The position numbers and the translations under genes are program-made. This document shows, in pieces, positions 43,901 to 56,100 of a stretch of 64,000 bases of DNA. The notes below the pieces were generated by a model. It made no database searches and was not told the origin of the DNA. It worked only from the letters and a program-made list of their open reading frames with translations. Positions within the stretch are counted from its first letter, which is position 1; each line of letters starts with the position of its first letter. Origin of the DNA: Ilyonectria destructans (Eukaryota > Ascomycota > Sordariomycetes > Hypocreales > Nectriaceae); the NCBI GenBank assembly GCA_020740775.1, contig JAHEWK010000003.1, forward strand, positions 992,001 to 1,056,000. Reading direction: 5' to 3'.

Positions 43901-46520
43901 GCTGCTGAAGGCATCTGGCATCTGGCTGTTTTGCATCGTTCAGTACTGCTCTCATCTCACGGAGGTTCAATCGCGACTTCGAGAGGCACAAGCTGCATTC
44001 ATGCGACTCTTGAGCGCAAGAGATGAGCTTGTGCAGGAGACAGCCTCGCGCGGTCTGTCGTTAGTTTACGAGCGTGGTGATGCTGACTTAAAGAGCACTC
44101 TAACCAAGGACCTTGTTTCGGCATTCACCGGCTCTGGAACTCAGCTGAAGGTGGACCAGGAAACAGAGCTGTTCGAACCAGGTGCTCTCCCAACTGGCGA
44201 AGGCAGCTCTATCACCTCGTACAAGGACATCGTGAGCCTTGCCAACGAAGTCGGCGACCAGCGACTGGTGTACAAGTTCATGTCCTTGGCTGCAAATGCC
44301 GCAACATGGTCCACTCGATCAGCATTCGGCCGCTTCGGACTCAGCAACATCTTGTCGGAGTCAGAAATCGACCCCAAGCTATACCCCAAGCTCTACAGAT
44401 ATCGATTCGACCCTAACCAAAACGTCCAACGGTCCATGGACGACATTTGGAAGGCGCTTGTCAAGGATTCTGCAGGCGTCATAGATACCCACTTCGATGC
44501 CATCCTTGAGGATCTGTTGAAGAGTATCCTGGGACGTGAATGGCGCATGCGAGAGGCGAGTTGCGCGGCCCTTTCAGATCTCATTCATGGCCGACCCTTC
44601 CCCAAGTATGAGAAATACTATCGAGATGTTTGGACAGCGGCACTCAAGGTTCTCGATGATGTCAAGGGAACTGTCCGAGAGGCCGCTCTGCGTCTATGCA
44701 TGACATTGTCCAACGGACTTGTTAGGCAGCTTGAGGAAGGCACCAATGGATCAGCTGCGCAGGCCATGATGAAGGAAGCTCTCCCGTTCTTATTGTCCGA
44801 CAAGGGTGTCGAGAGTTCAGTGCAGGAAGTCCAGATCTTCGCAACAATTACGGTGATGAAGATTGCGAAGCAGGGAGGCAAATCGCTCCGGCCTTTCATT
44901 TCGGATATGGTTTCCCAGCTGCTTGGATTACTCAGCTCTATCGAGCCGCAGCAAATCAATTATCACTATCAAAGAGCTGGAGAGGACAGCCGAGACGAGA
45001 TTGACAAGTTGAGGTCTCAAATGGTCAATAGGTCACCCATATCGGAGGCTATTGAAAATGCTCTCCGCTTCATTGACGCGGACGTTATGGCTGAGTTGGC
45101 TCCTAAGCTCGAGGCTGTGATCAAGACTGCTATTGGCATGCCCACCAAGATTGGTTGCAGTCGAGTCTTGACTACACTTTTCACTCGCCATACAAACGAC
45201 ATCAAGCCGATGGCTGGGCGTTTCCTCCAGCTCATGGAGAAGCAGACAATGGACAAGAATGACGAAGTCAGTCAGGCCTATGCTCGTGCCACCGCGTGCA
45301 TGATGAGGGCTGTGCCAGAAGTTGGTAAGCAACGCTTCTGTGAGCGGTTTGTCAACATGTATTTCGCGGCGGAGGACGAGTCTCGGCGCCAGAAGATTTC
45401 AGATGTGATTGTCGCGTTAGCTAAGGTCTCTCCCGATCACTTCTCTTCTCTTGAGAATGACCTGCTGCCATTTTCGTATCTCGGTTCCCATGACACAGAC
45501 GAGTATACAGGCAAGGTGTTCAAGGAGGTGTGGAACCAGCATGCTGGAAGCAGTCGCACAGTCGTCCGTTACGTCTCGGAGATTGTCGCTTTGGTGGAAC
45601 GGACCCTGAATACACAACAGTGGGCACTTCGACACACCGGAGCTTTTACCGTTGCGGAAATGGTTAAGGACGTGGCCAGTGCGAGTGAAGCAAGTGGCCA
45701 GATTAGCGACGCCAATTTGAGCGCGATATGGCCTGTGTTTGACAAGACACTTGCACTGAAGACCTTCCCAGGCAAAGAGAAGCTTCTTGAGGCATACCCC
45801 GAGTTTGTTGAGAAGGGCCGAGCTCTCTGGACCACGGACTCGAAGATTGCGGCTCAGATGAAGAAGGTGGCGCTGCGGGAAGCAAAGCGCAACAATGAGG
45901 AGTATCGCGTGCCTGCATTCCGCTGCCTTTGGAAATTTGCCCAGGCTCGAGATGACCTGGACCTCCTAAGCGAGATCTCAGACATTGTGACACCGCATCT
46001 AGAGGAGCTGAAGGATGAAGACAAGATGGAGGTCGATTCCAAGGAAGACTTGGCAGAGAAGACTGCCAGGAATGGCTTGGAGGCTATTGCTCGGGGATAC
46101 AGCCCCTCGAAAATGAAGGAGGACTCCTTGGCGGTCCTGAGCAATGTCCTCGATATCCTCAAGCCCTTCCTCTCCAGCCCCAAGTTCGCCACGATCAAGA
46201 GACAGGTCTGGTACGAGAGCGTGGGCGAGCTGATGGATGCTGCAACCTCTCCTTCGGCGACCGCAAACGACGACAAGGGTATTGCCGTTACATACCTCCT
46301 CAGCCTCGACATGGATCTAGTAGACGTTGGCACTGAGCCACAGCGTGTGAAGAGAGCAAAGGCCATTGCGGCTACGCTGAAAGCAAGGGCAAGAGGCGTG
46401 TTTGGGAAGGCTGGGCCGGGTATCGAACAATTCAGGGAGATGGTGAACGGAGCGCTGAAAGGTGAGCGGTCTTTGGAGGTGCAGAAGGTTTTGAAGGAGA
46501 TTTTGGCGGAACTGAAGTAG
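40933..46520 (+). CDS. ecm29: Proteasome-associated adaptor/scaffold Ecm29
   Basis: Three exons: 40933-41100, 41156-41202 and 41267-46520, 1822 residues, within the normal Ecm29 length. Introns of 55 and 64 bases (GTGAGT...TCCAG; GTATGT...CGCAG, GCTAATAA). Ecm29 is a HEAT-repeat protein that tethers 26S proteasome core and regulatory particles and does quality control on their assembly. The N-terminus 'ELQLLDSVELKILGVANKEEKLHQLLQRYL' and 'VVLPVGALLDQY' match the family start. HEAT-like helical pairs run throughout, for example 'REWRMREASCAALSDLIHGR', a strong Ecm29 signature, at about 1134-1153. The C-terminus 'EIVALVERTLNTQQWALRHTGAF' and following repeats are also typical. No frameshift was seen. 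Identification is firm. Confidence 0.95.
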
Positions 46521-47010
46521 AGGTGCGTGATCACATCTTATAGCGGATTGTCGCGATAGAGATTTTATACTGCTTGTGGAATAATAAACGGAACTGTTCA
46601 AAGTGCTACTTCGAATTTTGCAGGTATTGATGGTTGTAGGATTAGTCCGAGTTTGTGATAAAGCGAATCTGAGCAAGACTCCCGCCAACAACACTAGAAA
46701 ATATCAGATTTATCAGCTTGAATAAAGAAAAAAGCCTTAAATGATACACACTAGATGCAGAGAGCTAGGAACCAGCATAAATGTGACGGCATGCTGAATA
46801 TGGTTCATTGTGGCGGTGCAGGGTAAGTTAGATCTCACGGTGCGTCATTGATCAGCGTCAGTTGGACCTTCGTATAGTGTCCTACACGTGCATCAAATCC
46901 CTCAGACGCCCGTTGGTCTGCGCCTACGGCAGGAACTTATTCAATAAGTTTTTGCTCTTTTGATATACTTGTGACGGCCAGCTAAAAGTGTTGGAGCTCC
47001 CGGATCCCCG
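46521..47010. other. Intergenic region
   Basis: 490 bases between two plus-strand genes. Nothing recognised beyond the promoter function expected. Confidence 0.5.
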
Positions 47011-49202
47011 ATGATGGATGACAACGACAGCACGACGGGCCTAGGATCCTTCGGTTATCATGACCATGATGAGATGCCATTCTTCGAGGCTGATGAAAGT
47101 GCGGAGACGGAGCCCTGCCTCGGCGATGAGCATAGCCAGCGACCGCCTCCTGTTTTCATCACAATGCATCGGTGAGAAACGAAGGCATCGTGCGGAAATG
47201 CGGTCTTGCTTGAACTAGGGCTGATTGATTCTTTGCAGCGTCAGGTGCCTCATCATGGCAAGCATTGGTAGCTCACTACCTTCGAAGGAGTCTCCTTAGA
47301 ACTGACTTCCGATTCCTTGTAGATGATCCTTATACCCTGGAGCAGTTGACCAGCCCGAGGGTGAACACGCTTGTCGTCCGGCCATTGGTGGACCGGCTCT
47401 ATGATCCCGATGATCTGTTGATAGGTTCGTTTGGCTGTCTCCTCCCGCTCCTGGAAGGATATGCAATTGTCTCGCAACGAGATTAGAGAAAGACCACATG
47501 TTATTTGAGTGTAGCTAACACACAACCACCAGTGTACTGCCTTCTAGCCAACCGCGTACAATTCCTCCGCGAGCAGTCCACGGCCGCCCACCAAAGCGTC
47601 GGTCTCGCCAGGGCGACGCTGTGTGAGTTGGTAGCAACGCGCATCCTGCGCAAGTTTCGCGAAGACAACCCTGGGCCCCCGGGCCTCCTTCTGCTGGCCA
47701 AGATCCTGGTCGAAGGCTACGACCCCTTCTCCGGTGCGCCGGAAGATGTCCAGCGCTCTGGGCGCTACCGACAATGGCCAGTTCAGGAGCGTGGCGGGAA
47801 CGAGCGCAAGCTCACTGCCCTTGAGCTGGCGATTCTCTCCGAGAGCAAGAACTTCATCAGCTCGAAGGCCTGTCAGATGGTTGTCAATGCGGTGTACCAA
47901 GGGCAGGTCGTTTATTCGCCCTTGTCATTCATCGATATTTTGCCCGACCATTACAAGCACCAGCCCGTTTCCTTGTACGACCCCTCCAAGGCGCCTCTCT
48001 TCAACCATTATCGCCTCATCGTCCCTCGTTCTCGGAGCATCATCGAGCTGGTCCACTTTATTGTGTTGATCCTCCTGTATATCACGGTCATGGTCCATCG
48101 CAACAGCGCCAACCTGGGTCTTTATGAGACTGTGTTTATCACCTACACAGCCGGTTGGGTTCTCCACGAACTTGCCGCCATCATCGAGCACGGCTGGGCA
48201 GTTCATTCTCAAAGCCTCTGGTCCTTTTTGGACTTAACCTTCACACTTATTTTCGGCTTGTATGTCCTTGCCCGGGTGTATGATGTCTGCGTCGGGCATG
48301 TTCAGGACGGCATCGCCCTTCATGTGCTGTGCATGGCGGCGCCGGTTTTGCTCACCCGCATCGCGTTCAACCTCATGCCTTACAACATTGTCTTCATCTC
48401 GCTTCACGCCATGATGAAAGACTTCCTGGTGCTGACATTCCTCGCCATCTGGTGCTTCACCGGCTTCTTCCTGGCGCTGCAGTGGCTGGTGACGAACGGC
48501 GACAGCTCTGCGGGTCCGAAGTGGTACACGGTGATAAAATGGCTTCTTTGGATCTGGTTTGGCCTGGACGGGACGGGGATTGAAGAGTCTTTCCAGTTCC
48601 ATGCCGTCCTGGGTCCGGCGCTGATGATTGCGTTTGCTTTCCTAGGCAACACCTTGTTTCTCACGATCCTGGTTGCGCTGCTAACCAACACATTCTCGAG
48701 GATCGTCGCGGCAGAAACAGCGGAAATCCAATTTCGGCGCGCCGTTCTCACATTCGAAGGCGTAAAGAGCGACGCCATTTTCGCGTACCCGCCGCCGTTT
48801 AACATTCTCGCCCTCGTCATCCTTCTCCCGCTCAAGTTCCTCATCACGCCGCGAGCGTTTCACAGCACGCACGTGGCCATGGTCCGGGTGGTGAACGCGC
48901 CCATTTTACTGCTCATTACCTTCTACGAGCGCCGGATCTGGAACCAGGCCGCCTTGGGGGGTTCCAGGTCAATGAGGTGGCAGTTCACGGGCTACTCGCC
49001 TCACGGGGACATCCAGGCCGTGTTCGAGGCCAAGCAGCCGCCGGGCATTCAAGAAGAAGCGGATGAAATTGACGGGCTGAGTGAGATGGGGTTCTTGGAC
49101 CACGATGTAATCTCGAGGTCGTCGAGGGAAATTAAGCGGCCGGCGGTGCTGCAACTAGGGAATAGCAGACAGCGAGGGATCAGCCCTAGGTCGATTGAGT
49201 GA
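47011..49202 (+). CDS. yvc1: TRP-like vacuolar calcium channel (Yvc1 homologue)
   Basis: Four exons, 47011-47171, 47239-47267, 47323-47424 and 47533-49202, 653 residues. Introns of 67, 55 and 108 bases; the third has an unusual GTTCGT donor. The splice joins rebuild the family text 'LIMASIDDPYTLEQL', 'VVRPLVDRLYDP' and 'VYCLLANRVQFLREQ'. A cytosolic N-terminal region (about 1-260) precedes six or more membrane segments; 'MPYNIVFISLHAMMKDF' and the following pore helix region are characteristic. After the last segment come 'FYERRIWNQ' and an acidic tail ('EEADEIDGLSEMGFLD'), which in yeast Yvc1 binds calcium. The protein releases Ca2+ from the vacuole on osmotic or mechanical stimulus. A second in-frame ATG lies one codon downstream of the chosen start. 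Confidence 0.92.
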
Positions 49203-49883
49203 TTGCCCTTGTAGTCTACAATAACACCAAAACAACGTTCATATCTTCATGTAACTGCTTCACATCAGACAGTCTCTTTTTTGTTTTTTCCTCACAGGCG
49301 GTCTGAGGCCACACGTGGGGAGGAGGATGGACACACACGATGGAACGCAGAGAGCACCAGCTCGGTCAAGCGTTTGCCAAGGCCACGAAGCCCGAGCTAA
49401 GTCCCATCTTAAATCTGGGACTGGCTATTGGCCGAAGGATGTCGAAAACGAGGTTTCGGCTCCCCAATGTGAGTATTCCGGCGGGGAACGTCCAGATAAT
49501 GGCGCGTCTGGCGGCCTCCTGCGATGAAATCTGCGCGGCCGTGTCACATAGGCCGGGGAATAAGGCCGCATGCGGCAACAGCTTTAACCTCTTCAGAATT
49601 AAGGTGGCAGATCCATGACCTCATTCCGGCGGGTGGCCGGTTTCCTAATCGTTCTTCGTTAGCGAGCCCATGACAATTGCATGTCACAAACACTTGTCTT
49701 GGCACTAGAAAGCTACCAATTCGCTGTTAGAACTCTGGCGTCCATCTGGTGATGCACCACTTGCCCAAGACTTCGAGGGCTGTGCAAGTCCACCGGCCGC
49801 GGTCGAGACGACAATGGCCGGAAACAATTCCCTTACACCACGACCCCGAGAATTAGAAAGGGCGCCGGCAATGATTATACCCG
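49203..49883. other. Intergenic region
   Basis: 681 bases upstream of the decayed Trk gene. The missing 5' part of that gene was searched for here by eye and not found. Confidence 0.45.
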
Positions 49884-51410
49884 ATGCTTAAGTTTCTGCT
49901 TGCTCTCTACCCACGACCTCCGCCCGGAATACTAACGGCCGATTTTAATAGTGTTGATGTTAATAAACTCAAGACATACCAGCAACTTTACATCTACTTC
50001 ATCCCTATTTTGACCAACCTCGGCCTCATCAACATCATCGTTGTGGTAGTGCGACTAATATGGTTCTGGAAACACCTCGAGGAAGTCGGTAAGTCGACCC
50101 CTATTCCGACACCACCTCCAGCAAAACTAATGTTTCCTGCATCTTTCAAGCTCCCTACATTCTGAGAGGACTGCGTCTTTCAAGCGATTAGATTCGCAAG
50201 GACCTCGAATTTTCCGCCAGGGACACCCTGACCGATGACCCTGACAGGCCATTGGCAATTGCCACTGGCCATGACTCTTCCTCCGCCAACACTGCGAGCA
50301 GGCTTCGTCGCAAACTCCCGCGAGCGGTGTTGATGTTCCCCAGGAGCAAGCCCGTGATGCTGGGGCTGATGGCGAAAAGGCAATAGCGGCTGAGCTCCAG
50401 CCGCGCATCACTTTCGATGCCGCGGTTGGTAACCATCCCCGCCATGAAACAACGCTGTACATTCCTGGCCCTCGTGATCGTGACCAAGGTTGGAGTTTAT
50501 TCCTCAGATAGCAAAGTGCGGTTACTGACCCTCGTTAGGACAACCCATTGTCGAGCTCAACGACCCCGTCTCAGTCGTGATGGTATGTTCACCCTGAAAG
50601 CATTTCCACCCTCGGACGCTCACAGTCCTAGACCTTTCCATCCGAGAGATCCCTGGCCCTAGCACTTCTTCCACGGGCCAAATGCGCCAGCGTCGGCTCG
50701 ACGGACCGCGGTTGGGCAATGCCCGATCCCTGGAACGCGTCGCCACTGTCGCCAGCTCCCCAAGTATACCCAATATCTCGACGAGTGCGGACAGGGCAAG
50801 ATCTGGTGGTGAGTGCTTAAACATGAATGACATAATGGAAGGGGACAGCCGTACTGATTTAGAATCCTAGGGCTTTCTATTCATGCTCGAAATCTCGGCT
50901 TTACTCTGACGCCAGACTCTATGATTCATTTCAATGATGCCGTCTGGCAATACTCTCTCTGAGTTTCGTTGCACTGGCCGGGACCACATTTTATCCCGTC
51001 TTCCTTCGACTTCTTTTATGGACTTTTTTTCAAGGCTGCACCGAAAAGCTCTTCGATTCAAGAGCCGCTATCCTTTCTCCTCAACCATCCTCGGCGTTGC
51101 TATACCTTGTTATTCCCCAGCGGCACGACGTGGGCTCTGTGTGGCATCTTGATAGTGCTCAACTTCATCGACACGCTGCTCATCATTGTTCTGGACTGGA
51201 AGAATGACGCCGTTGCCACTCTGGCCGCGGGCCCCCGTGTGGCGGCTGCTATTTTCCAAGCCGTGTCCTCGCGACACACTGGCATGGCCAGCTTCAACCT
51301 GGCCGAGGTGAACCCTGCGGTGCAGATGAGCCTCCTGGTGATGATGTACATCTCCGTCTTTCCCATCGCTCTGGCTATCCGCAGCTCAAACACGTATGAG
51401 GAGAAGGGCC
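49884..51410 (+). pseudogene. Decayed Trk-type potassium transporter
   Basis: Fragments of a fungal Trk/HKT transporter lie in order but do not make one protein. Segment 1 (49884-50088) has 'SVDVNKLKTYQQLYIYFIPI' and 'VVVVRLIWFW'; the first membrane helices are missing. A GTAAGT...TCAAG intron follows, then an in-frame TAG at 50189-50191. Segment 2 (to about 50510) has 'RITFDAAVGN' and 'LYIPGPRDRDQG' in a shifted frame, continuing after an intron with 'QPIVELNDP'. The middle membrane helices are absent. Segment 3 has 'LGFTLTPDSMIHFNDAVW', TGA at 50960-50962, then 'FVALAGTTFYPVFLRLLLW' in another frame. A further shift near the T-run at 51024-51030 leads to 'SFLLNHPRRCYTLLFPSG' and 'VMMYISVFPIALAIRSSN'. 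The C-terminal helices are missing. A live paralogue is expected elsewhere in the genome. Confidence 0.82.
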
Positions 51411-51994
51411 TGTCGCAACATCGTTCAGCAGTCAGCTCTCAATATTCAGCAAGCTTGTCATTTACGCCCTGTGGCCGTCATCGCGGTCTTCCCTACGAGT
51501 TGGACCGCGCAATCGTGCTACCTAGTGAGCATATTGCCGAAAACGACACTGCGAGCAAAAGAGAATGATGGATTTCTCCGTTGGTTACAGCATCCCACGT
51601 GGCCATTAGATCGATGAAGGTGTCTGGGGCCTGTCTCAAGCTCTCAAGCTGGCCGGAGACTGATGCCTGTCTGTAAGTGGCTAGGTGTGGCGAAGTGTGG
51701 CGGGATTGGCGAGCTGTTGGATGGTGGGTTGAGGTAACAACGGACCCGGGTCAATGGATAATGAAGAAAATCACAGGGAAAAAATAGACAACAAGTTAAA
51801 CATACAATAGAGCTTGAAATAAGTGCATCCTGGTATGCACTGCCTATTGTGACATATCTCCATCCCTCAGGATTGCCTGAAAATGAAAATGATGGGGAAT
51901 AATGGATTAATGCCTAAGGCATCAAGGGGCAGCCAGGTAGCAGTCTAGCACGTAATTGACGACCAGGGCCTGTCAGTTCATGACTGACCGCTGT

Positions 51995-52037
51995 GGTTGG
52001 GTGTGTGGTTGGGTGTGTGGTTGGGTGGGTGGCGGGG
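51995..52037 (+). repeat. 12-bp G-rich tandem repeat, possible G-quadruplex
   Basis: GGTTGGGTGTGT occurs about 2.5 times and runs into GGGTGGGTGGCGGGG. At least four runs of three or more G lie within 40 bases, which could fold as a G-quadruplex on this strand. Confidence 0.7.
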
Positions 52038-52439
52038 CACTTCGGCATCTAATTCCCTACTCTACTTTTATTACTCCGTCCTTCTTTCAAGATGCACAGC
52101 GCAAGAGGACGACAAGGCTGCCTATGACACGAAAGCACACTACTGCCTGCTGAAGCTGGAAAAAGAAGACAAAAGAACATCACGCCCCCAGCAAAAGGTG
52201 TCCGTTTCAACCCGCGTTTATGCATTTGCCCCCTCCCCGTCGGCATCTCCTGACGTTATCCCCCCGCTACGCTGTGCCGTGCTGTCACTGCTGTGGCAGT
52301 TAGGCGGGGCAATATCTTGGGGCAACATCTCGGAGGCGCTTCACCGTTGCCCGCACTAGATACACATCACTCAAGCTCGACCGCGGTCTGCGCTGCTTTC
52401 CTTGAGTTTCACCTCTCGATCCTCGCTATTTACGACACT

Positions 52440-52479
52440 CCAGCATTCTCCAGCATTCTCCAGCATTCTCTAGTATTCC
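52440..52479 (+). repeat. 10-bp tandem repeat CCAGCATTCT
   Basis: Three exact copies and one degenerate copy, ending 61 bases upstream of the UBX protein ATG, so probably in its 5' leader. Confidence 0.8.
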
Positions 52480-52540
52480 CCATCACACCCGATAGAGCCC
52501 GCAACTCGACCACTCTGGGACCGTTGCCCATCCCGCAACC

Positions 52541-54213
52541 ATGGACGACAACATCGCCACCTTCAACGCCATTACGGGCGCCAGCCCCGACGTTGCCCGC
52601 AGCTTCCTCGAGATGACCGCTGGAAACTTTGAACGCGCCATCGAGCTCTTCTACGAGAACCCCGATCTCGCGTCCGGAGTCGGCGCCGGCCTGTCCGCCA
52701 ACACCGCGCAGTCGACCAACCCTGCGCCCGCCGCCGCCGCCGCCGCCGCCGCGAGGCCCAATATCGGGACCCTGGATTCGGATGGCGTTATCCACATCGA
52801 TAGCGACGAGGACGAGGATATGCAGTTCGACGATGATTCCGACAACGACGTCGACAACGACCGCGCTGTTGCTGCTCAGGCCGCCGCCCTCGCCCAAGAG
52901 GAGGAGGACATGGCCATGGCCAAGCGGTTGCAGGAGGAGCTATACCAAGAACCCCACGGTGCCGGCGCAGCCTCGGGCTCGGCCATGGACGACGTGAGGG
53001 CGCCCATTGCCCGCACCACCGAGACCCTCATTGCTCCAGGCCCGTCCTGGGGCGACGGCGACGGTGATGTGGAGGCGGCCCTCTTGGAACAGCTGCGAAG
53101 ACGACAGCAGCAACAACGTAAGCTCAAGCAATCCGCCGAACTTGAATGACTCTTCTGACATGACGATAAGCAGCTCGATCTGGCGGCCCCTTTTCACAAC
53201 AAATATGGGGAGATCCCCAACGCCACCCTACCCAGGCGGCTGAGAACGGCGCTGGCGCTCACGCGAGACGGCTCGAGGATCTGTTTCGCCCACCCTACGA
53301 TATCATGGCTCGAATGACCTGGGACGAGGCCCGCACCCTCGGAAAGGAGGACAAGAAGTGGATCATGGTGAACCTCCAGGACATGAACGACTTCAACTGC
53401 CAGGCCCTTAACCGCGACGTCTGGAAGGACAAGAATATCCGGGAGCTGGTGTCGGAGAACTTCATTTTCTTGCAGTACGACAAGGATTTCCCCGACGCCC
53501 AGGAGTACCTCACCTTTTACTTCACTAACGGGTCCCACGAAAACCCTGACAACTACCCCCACGTCTCCATTATTGATCCGCGAACCGGCGAGCAGGTCAA
53601 GGTGTGGAGCGGCAGGCCGTTTCCCGGTGCGTCAGACTTCCACGCCGAGCTGGCCGAGTTCCTTGACCGGTACAGTCTCGCTGCCAACAGCAAGAACCCA
53701 GTAGCCACGGCGACGGCACGCAAGCCTCAGGTGGTGGACGTGGAGCGGATGACGGAGGACGAGATGCTGGAGATGGCTCTCAAGAACAGTCTGGAAAGCT
53801 CCGCGAACAGGGGATCGTCATCGACGCCGAACGTGCATGACCCCGATGCTTTGACAAAATCCGACGAGTCGACGGACGAAGCCGAAGGAAAGGGCAAGGA
53901 GCCAGAGCAAAATCCCTTTGCCCTGATATCCGGTACGAGCCCACACGCCGAGCCTGAGAACAACCCAACCACAACCACCCGAATCCAGTTCCGACACCCC
54001 ACCGGACGTGTCATCCGCCGGTTTAATCTTGAGGACCCTGTGCGCAGGATCTACGAGTGGCTCAAGGCCGAGCCACTCGAGGGCAAAGATGGAATTGAGT
54101 TTGAACTGAAGAAGATGCCTCAGGGCCAGGACCTAATGGAGAGCTTGGATGCGACTATTGCAGATACGGGTTTGAAGCAGGGTACGGTGATGATTGAGTT
54201 TATCGAGGACTAA
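52541..54213 (+). CDS. UBA-UAS-UBX domain protein (Ubx5-like Cdc48 adaptor)
   Basis: Two exons, 52541-53117 and 53171-54213 (intron 53 bases, GTAAGC...ATAAG), 539 residues. The UBA-like domain at 1-45 has 'ITGASPDVARSFLEMTAGNFERAIELFYEN'. Then come a polyalanine run, an acidic stretch 'HIDSDEDEDMQFDDDSDND', a UIM-like helix near 120-135 and 'ARRLEDLFRPPYDIM', the usual entry to the UAS thioredoxin-like domain (about 245-360; 'WIMVNLQDMNDFNCQALNRD', 'FIFLQYDKDF'). A second UIM ('MTEDEMLEMALKNSLES') and a C-terminal UBX domain (about 445-537; 'IQFRHPTGRVIRRFNLEDPV', 'LMESLDATIADTGLKQG') follow. Such proteins link ubiquitinated substrates to the Cdc48/p97 ATPase. This matches yeast Ubx5 and human UBXD7 in domain order. 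Confidence 0.93.
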
Positions 54214-56100
54214 GGGCTGAGACGAGGTTGAGGACGAAGGACTAAGGACTAAGGACCGAGGGACCTGGTCAGATGCCGACGGAATGAAAGCAGAGCAATG
54301 ATTACCAGTATCTAGGTACATACAGGACCATGAGGAATGATTCATATTGCCCATAGATGGAGGAACCGGACTGGACAGGCATGCAGGCAAGCAGGCAGGC
54401 AAGGAAGGGATCAGATGCATTTTTTTTCTGGGACTTGTGTTTTGCTTTGAGAACAACTGGAGTCTATTAGACGCTCCTGTGCTTGTGATGGCCAAGACAA
54501 GCCAGGGCAGGACAGGGCAGGGCATGATATGACACGGCGGCAGAACAGTGATTCAGTTGCGATATGAGGGATAAGGTAGCGGCAGTGCGATAGTGCGACA
54601 CGAGGAGACAGAGTGAGAGTGAGAGAGAAAGCCATCGTCACTCAGATGCTTGGTTCATTTAGTTACCTAGTGTCTTTGATACGTTGTCTTGTGTCTGAGA
54701 AGCAATGTCCAACTGATTATCTTGAGGCATGGGAGGCGAAGGGGGAGATGAATGACAGTGTCGAATCAATGCTGACGAATGACAACAAACCTCCGCGAAC
54801 CAATCGATTCAGAAATGAAAGACACGAGGAGGGCTTCGTCGAACCCTGTTTCCTGGGAGCCAGTTCACATCAGATCACGTCATTTCATTTCAGCTGAGTT
54901 GACGTTGGTTGATCCATTAGCTGACAGTTCCTCTGCCGCCGACGGGATGCCCGACATCCAATCTCAGCGCCTTCCAATCGCGTGGCTCAGGAACGATGCG
55001 TTTCACCAGGGCTGGGCTTTTGCGTCCAGAGGCGGACAGCCAATGGCGCGCCGCAGACGATAGGGCTACGTACTCCCCTGGAAGAGGACGAGGGCCATCC
55101 CTCTAGCGGTGCCGTTCCCTGAAACTTTGGTGGAGGTGCGCACGGTGAGTGGTGGGCAGTCGCGTGTTCCTGGGCGCTGGAGCGCTGTCGTATTCACGGT
55201 TTTTGCGGCTTGGGGGCTGAACTGGGCTGAAGATGAGGGGCTCCTTCACCCACCATCCCGCCATCTCGATCCCTCCTAGCGGCCCTCCTCCACTGCGACA
55301 TCCGCTGCGCTGGCCACTGAACACCCGCTGCGTCGGCACCTACGTAACCGTCCCTGGAGCCAACGCGACAGGGGCCATCCCCTCATTCCACCATGCCCAC
55401 GGGCTGCGACGCTCGCTGGTCGCACCAAGCAAGTCCCCCGGAGAGGGACAGGTCCAGGTACCTCGCCGACCTGGCCTCAGGGCGGTTGCTGCTTGACAAC
55501 CCCACACGTAGCCCTGCACAGGCTTCGCTCTCAGGCTCACGGGCCCGGTAAACAGCGGCCAGCAGGCAAGCAAGCAAGCTGCACCCAACCAACTCCCAGA
55601 CGTATTTGTTTTGCTGGGATTGGCCGAGTTGGTTGATTTGCACCTTCATCACGTCGCCCCGTCTCACGCCGCATTCGCTCATCTTCCCTTTTATCCCAGT
55701 ATCGGTTCTCGCTGTCTCGTGTTCTCTGCGCCTGACACGAGGTATATCTTTTCCGTTCCATCCACAGACGCCTCGCTTTGGTGGGGGACAACGCAGAACG
55801 ACACCGCCAAACACACCTAGGTCCCGCTCTAGCCCATATCTGAGGGACTCGACCCGACGTGCCGCTGCCTCGACTTTCCTCCGACGATCGACGACCGCAC
55901 CGCTTCGTCTCGACCGGTCGATCCTCTACCGAACCCCCGACCGATAAGCCTCTTTTTTTGCTTTCTTTTTATTTCTTCCCCGCCCCGACGAAGCCCATCA
56001 CCCGCATCCCTGCGACCAGCTACAAGCTTCGCAGACCAGTGGGACACACGCGGGACCAAAGCCTTCTCCGCCCGAAAGCAACGCCCACGAGACTGCGACC
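54214..56100. other. Intergenic region, kinase promoter and leader
   Basis: 1.89 kb. The last 400 bases are pyrimidine-rich and probably the transcribed leader of the kinase. Short CAGGCAAG-type repeats occur near 54380. No CDS was recognised. Confidence 0.5.

Larger units (their letters stand above)
51411..52540. other. Intergenic region with G-rich and short tandem repeats
   Basis: 1.13 kb between the Trk relic and the UBX gene. It holds the G-rich 12-bp repeat at 51995-52037 and the 10-bp repeat at 52440-52479, annotated separately. No gene was seen. Confidence 0.5.
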
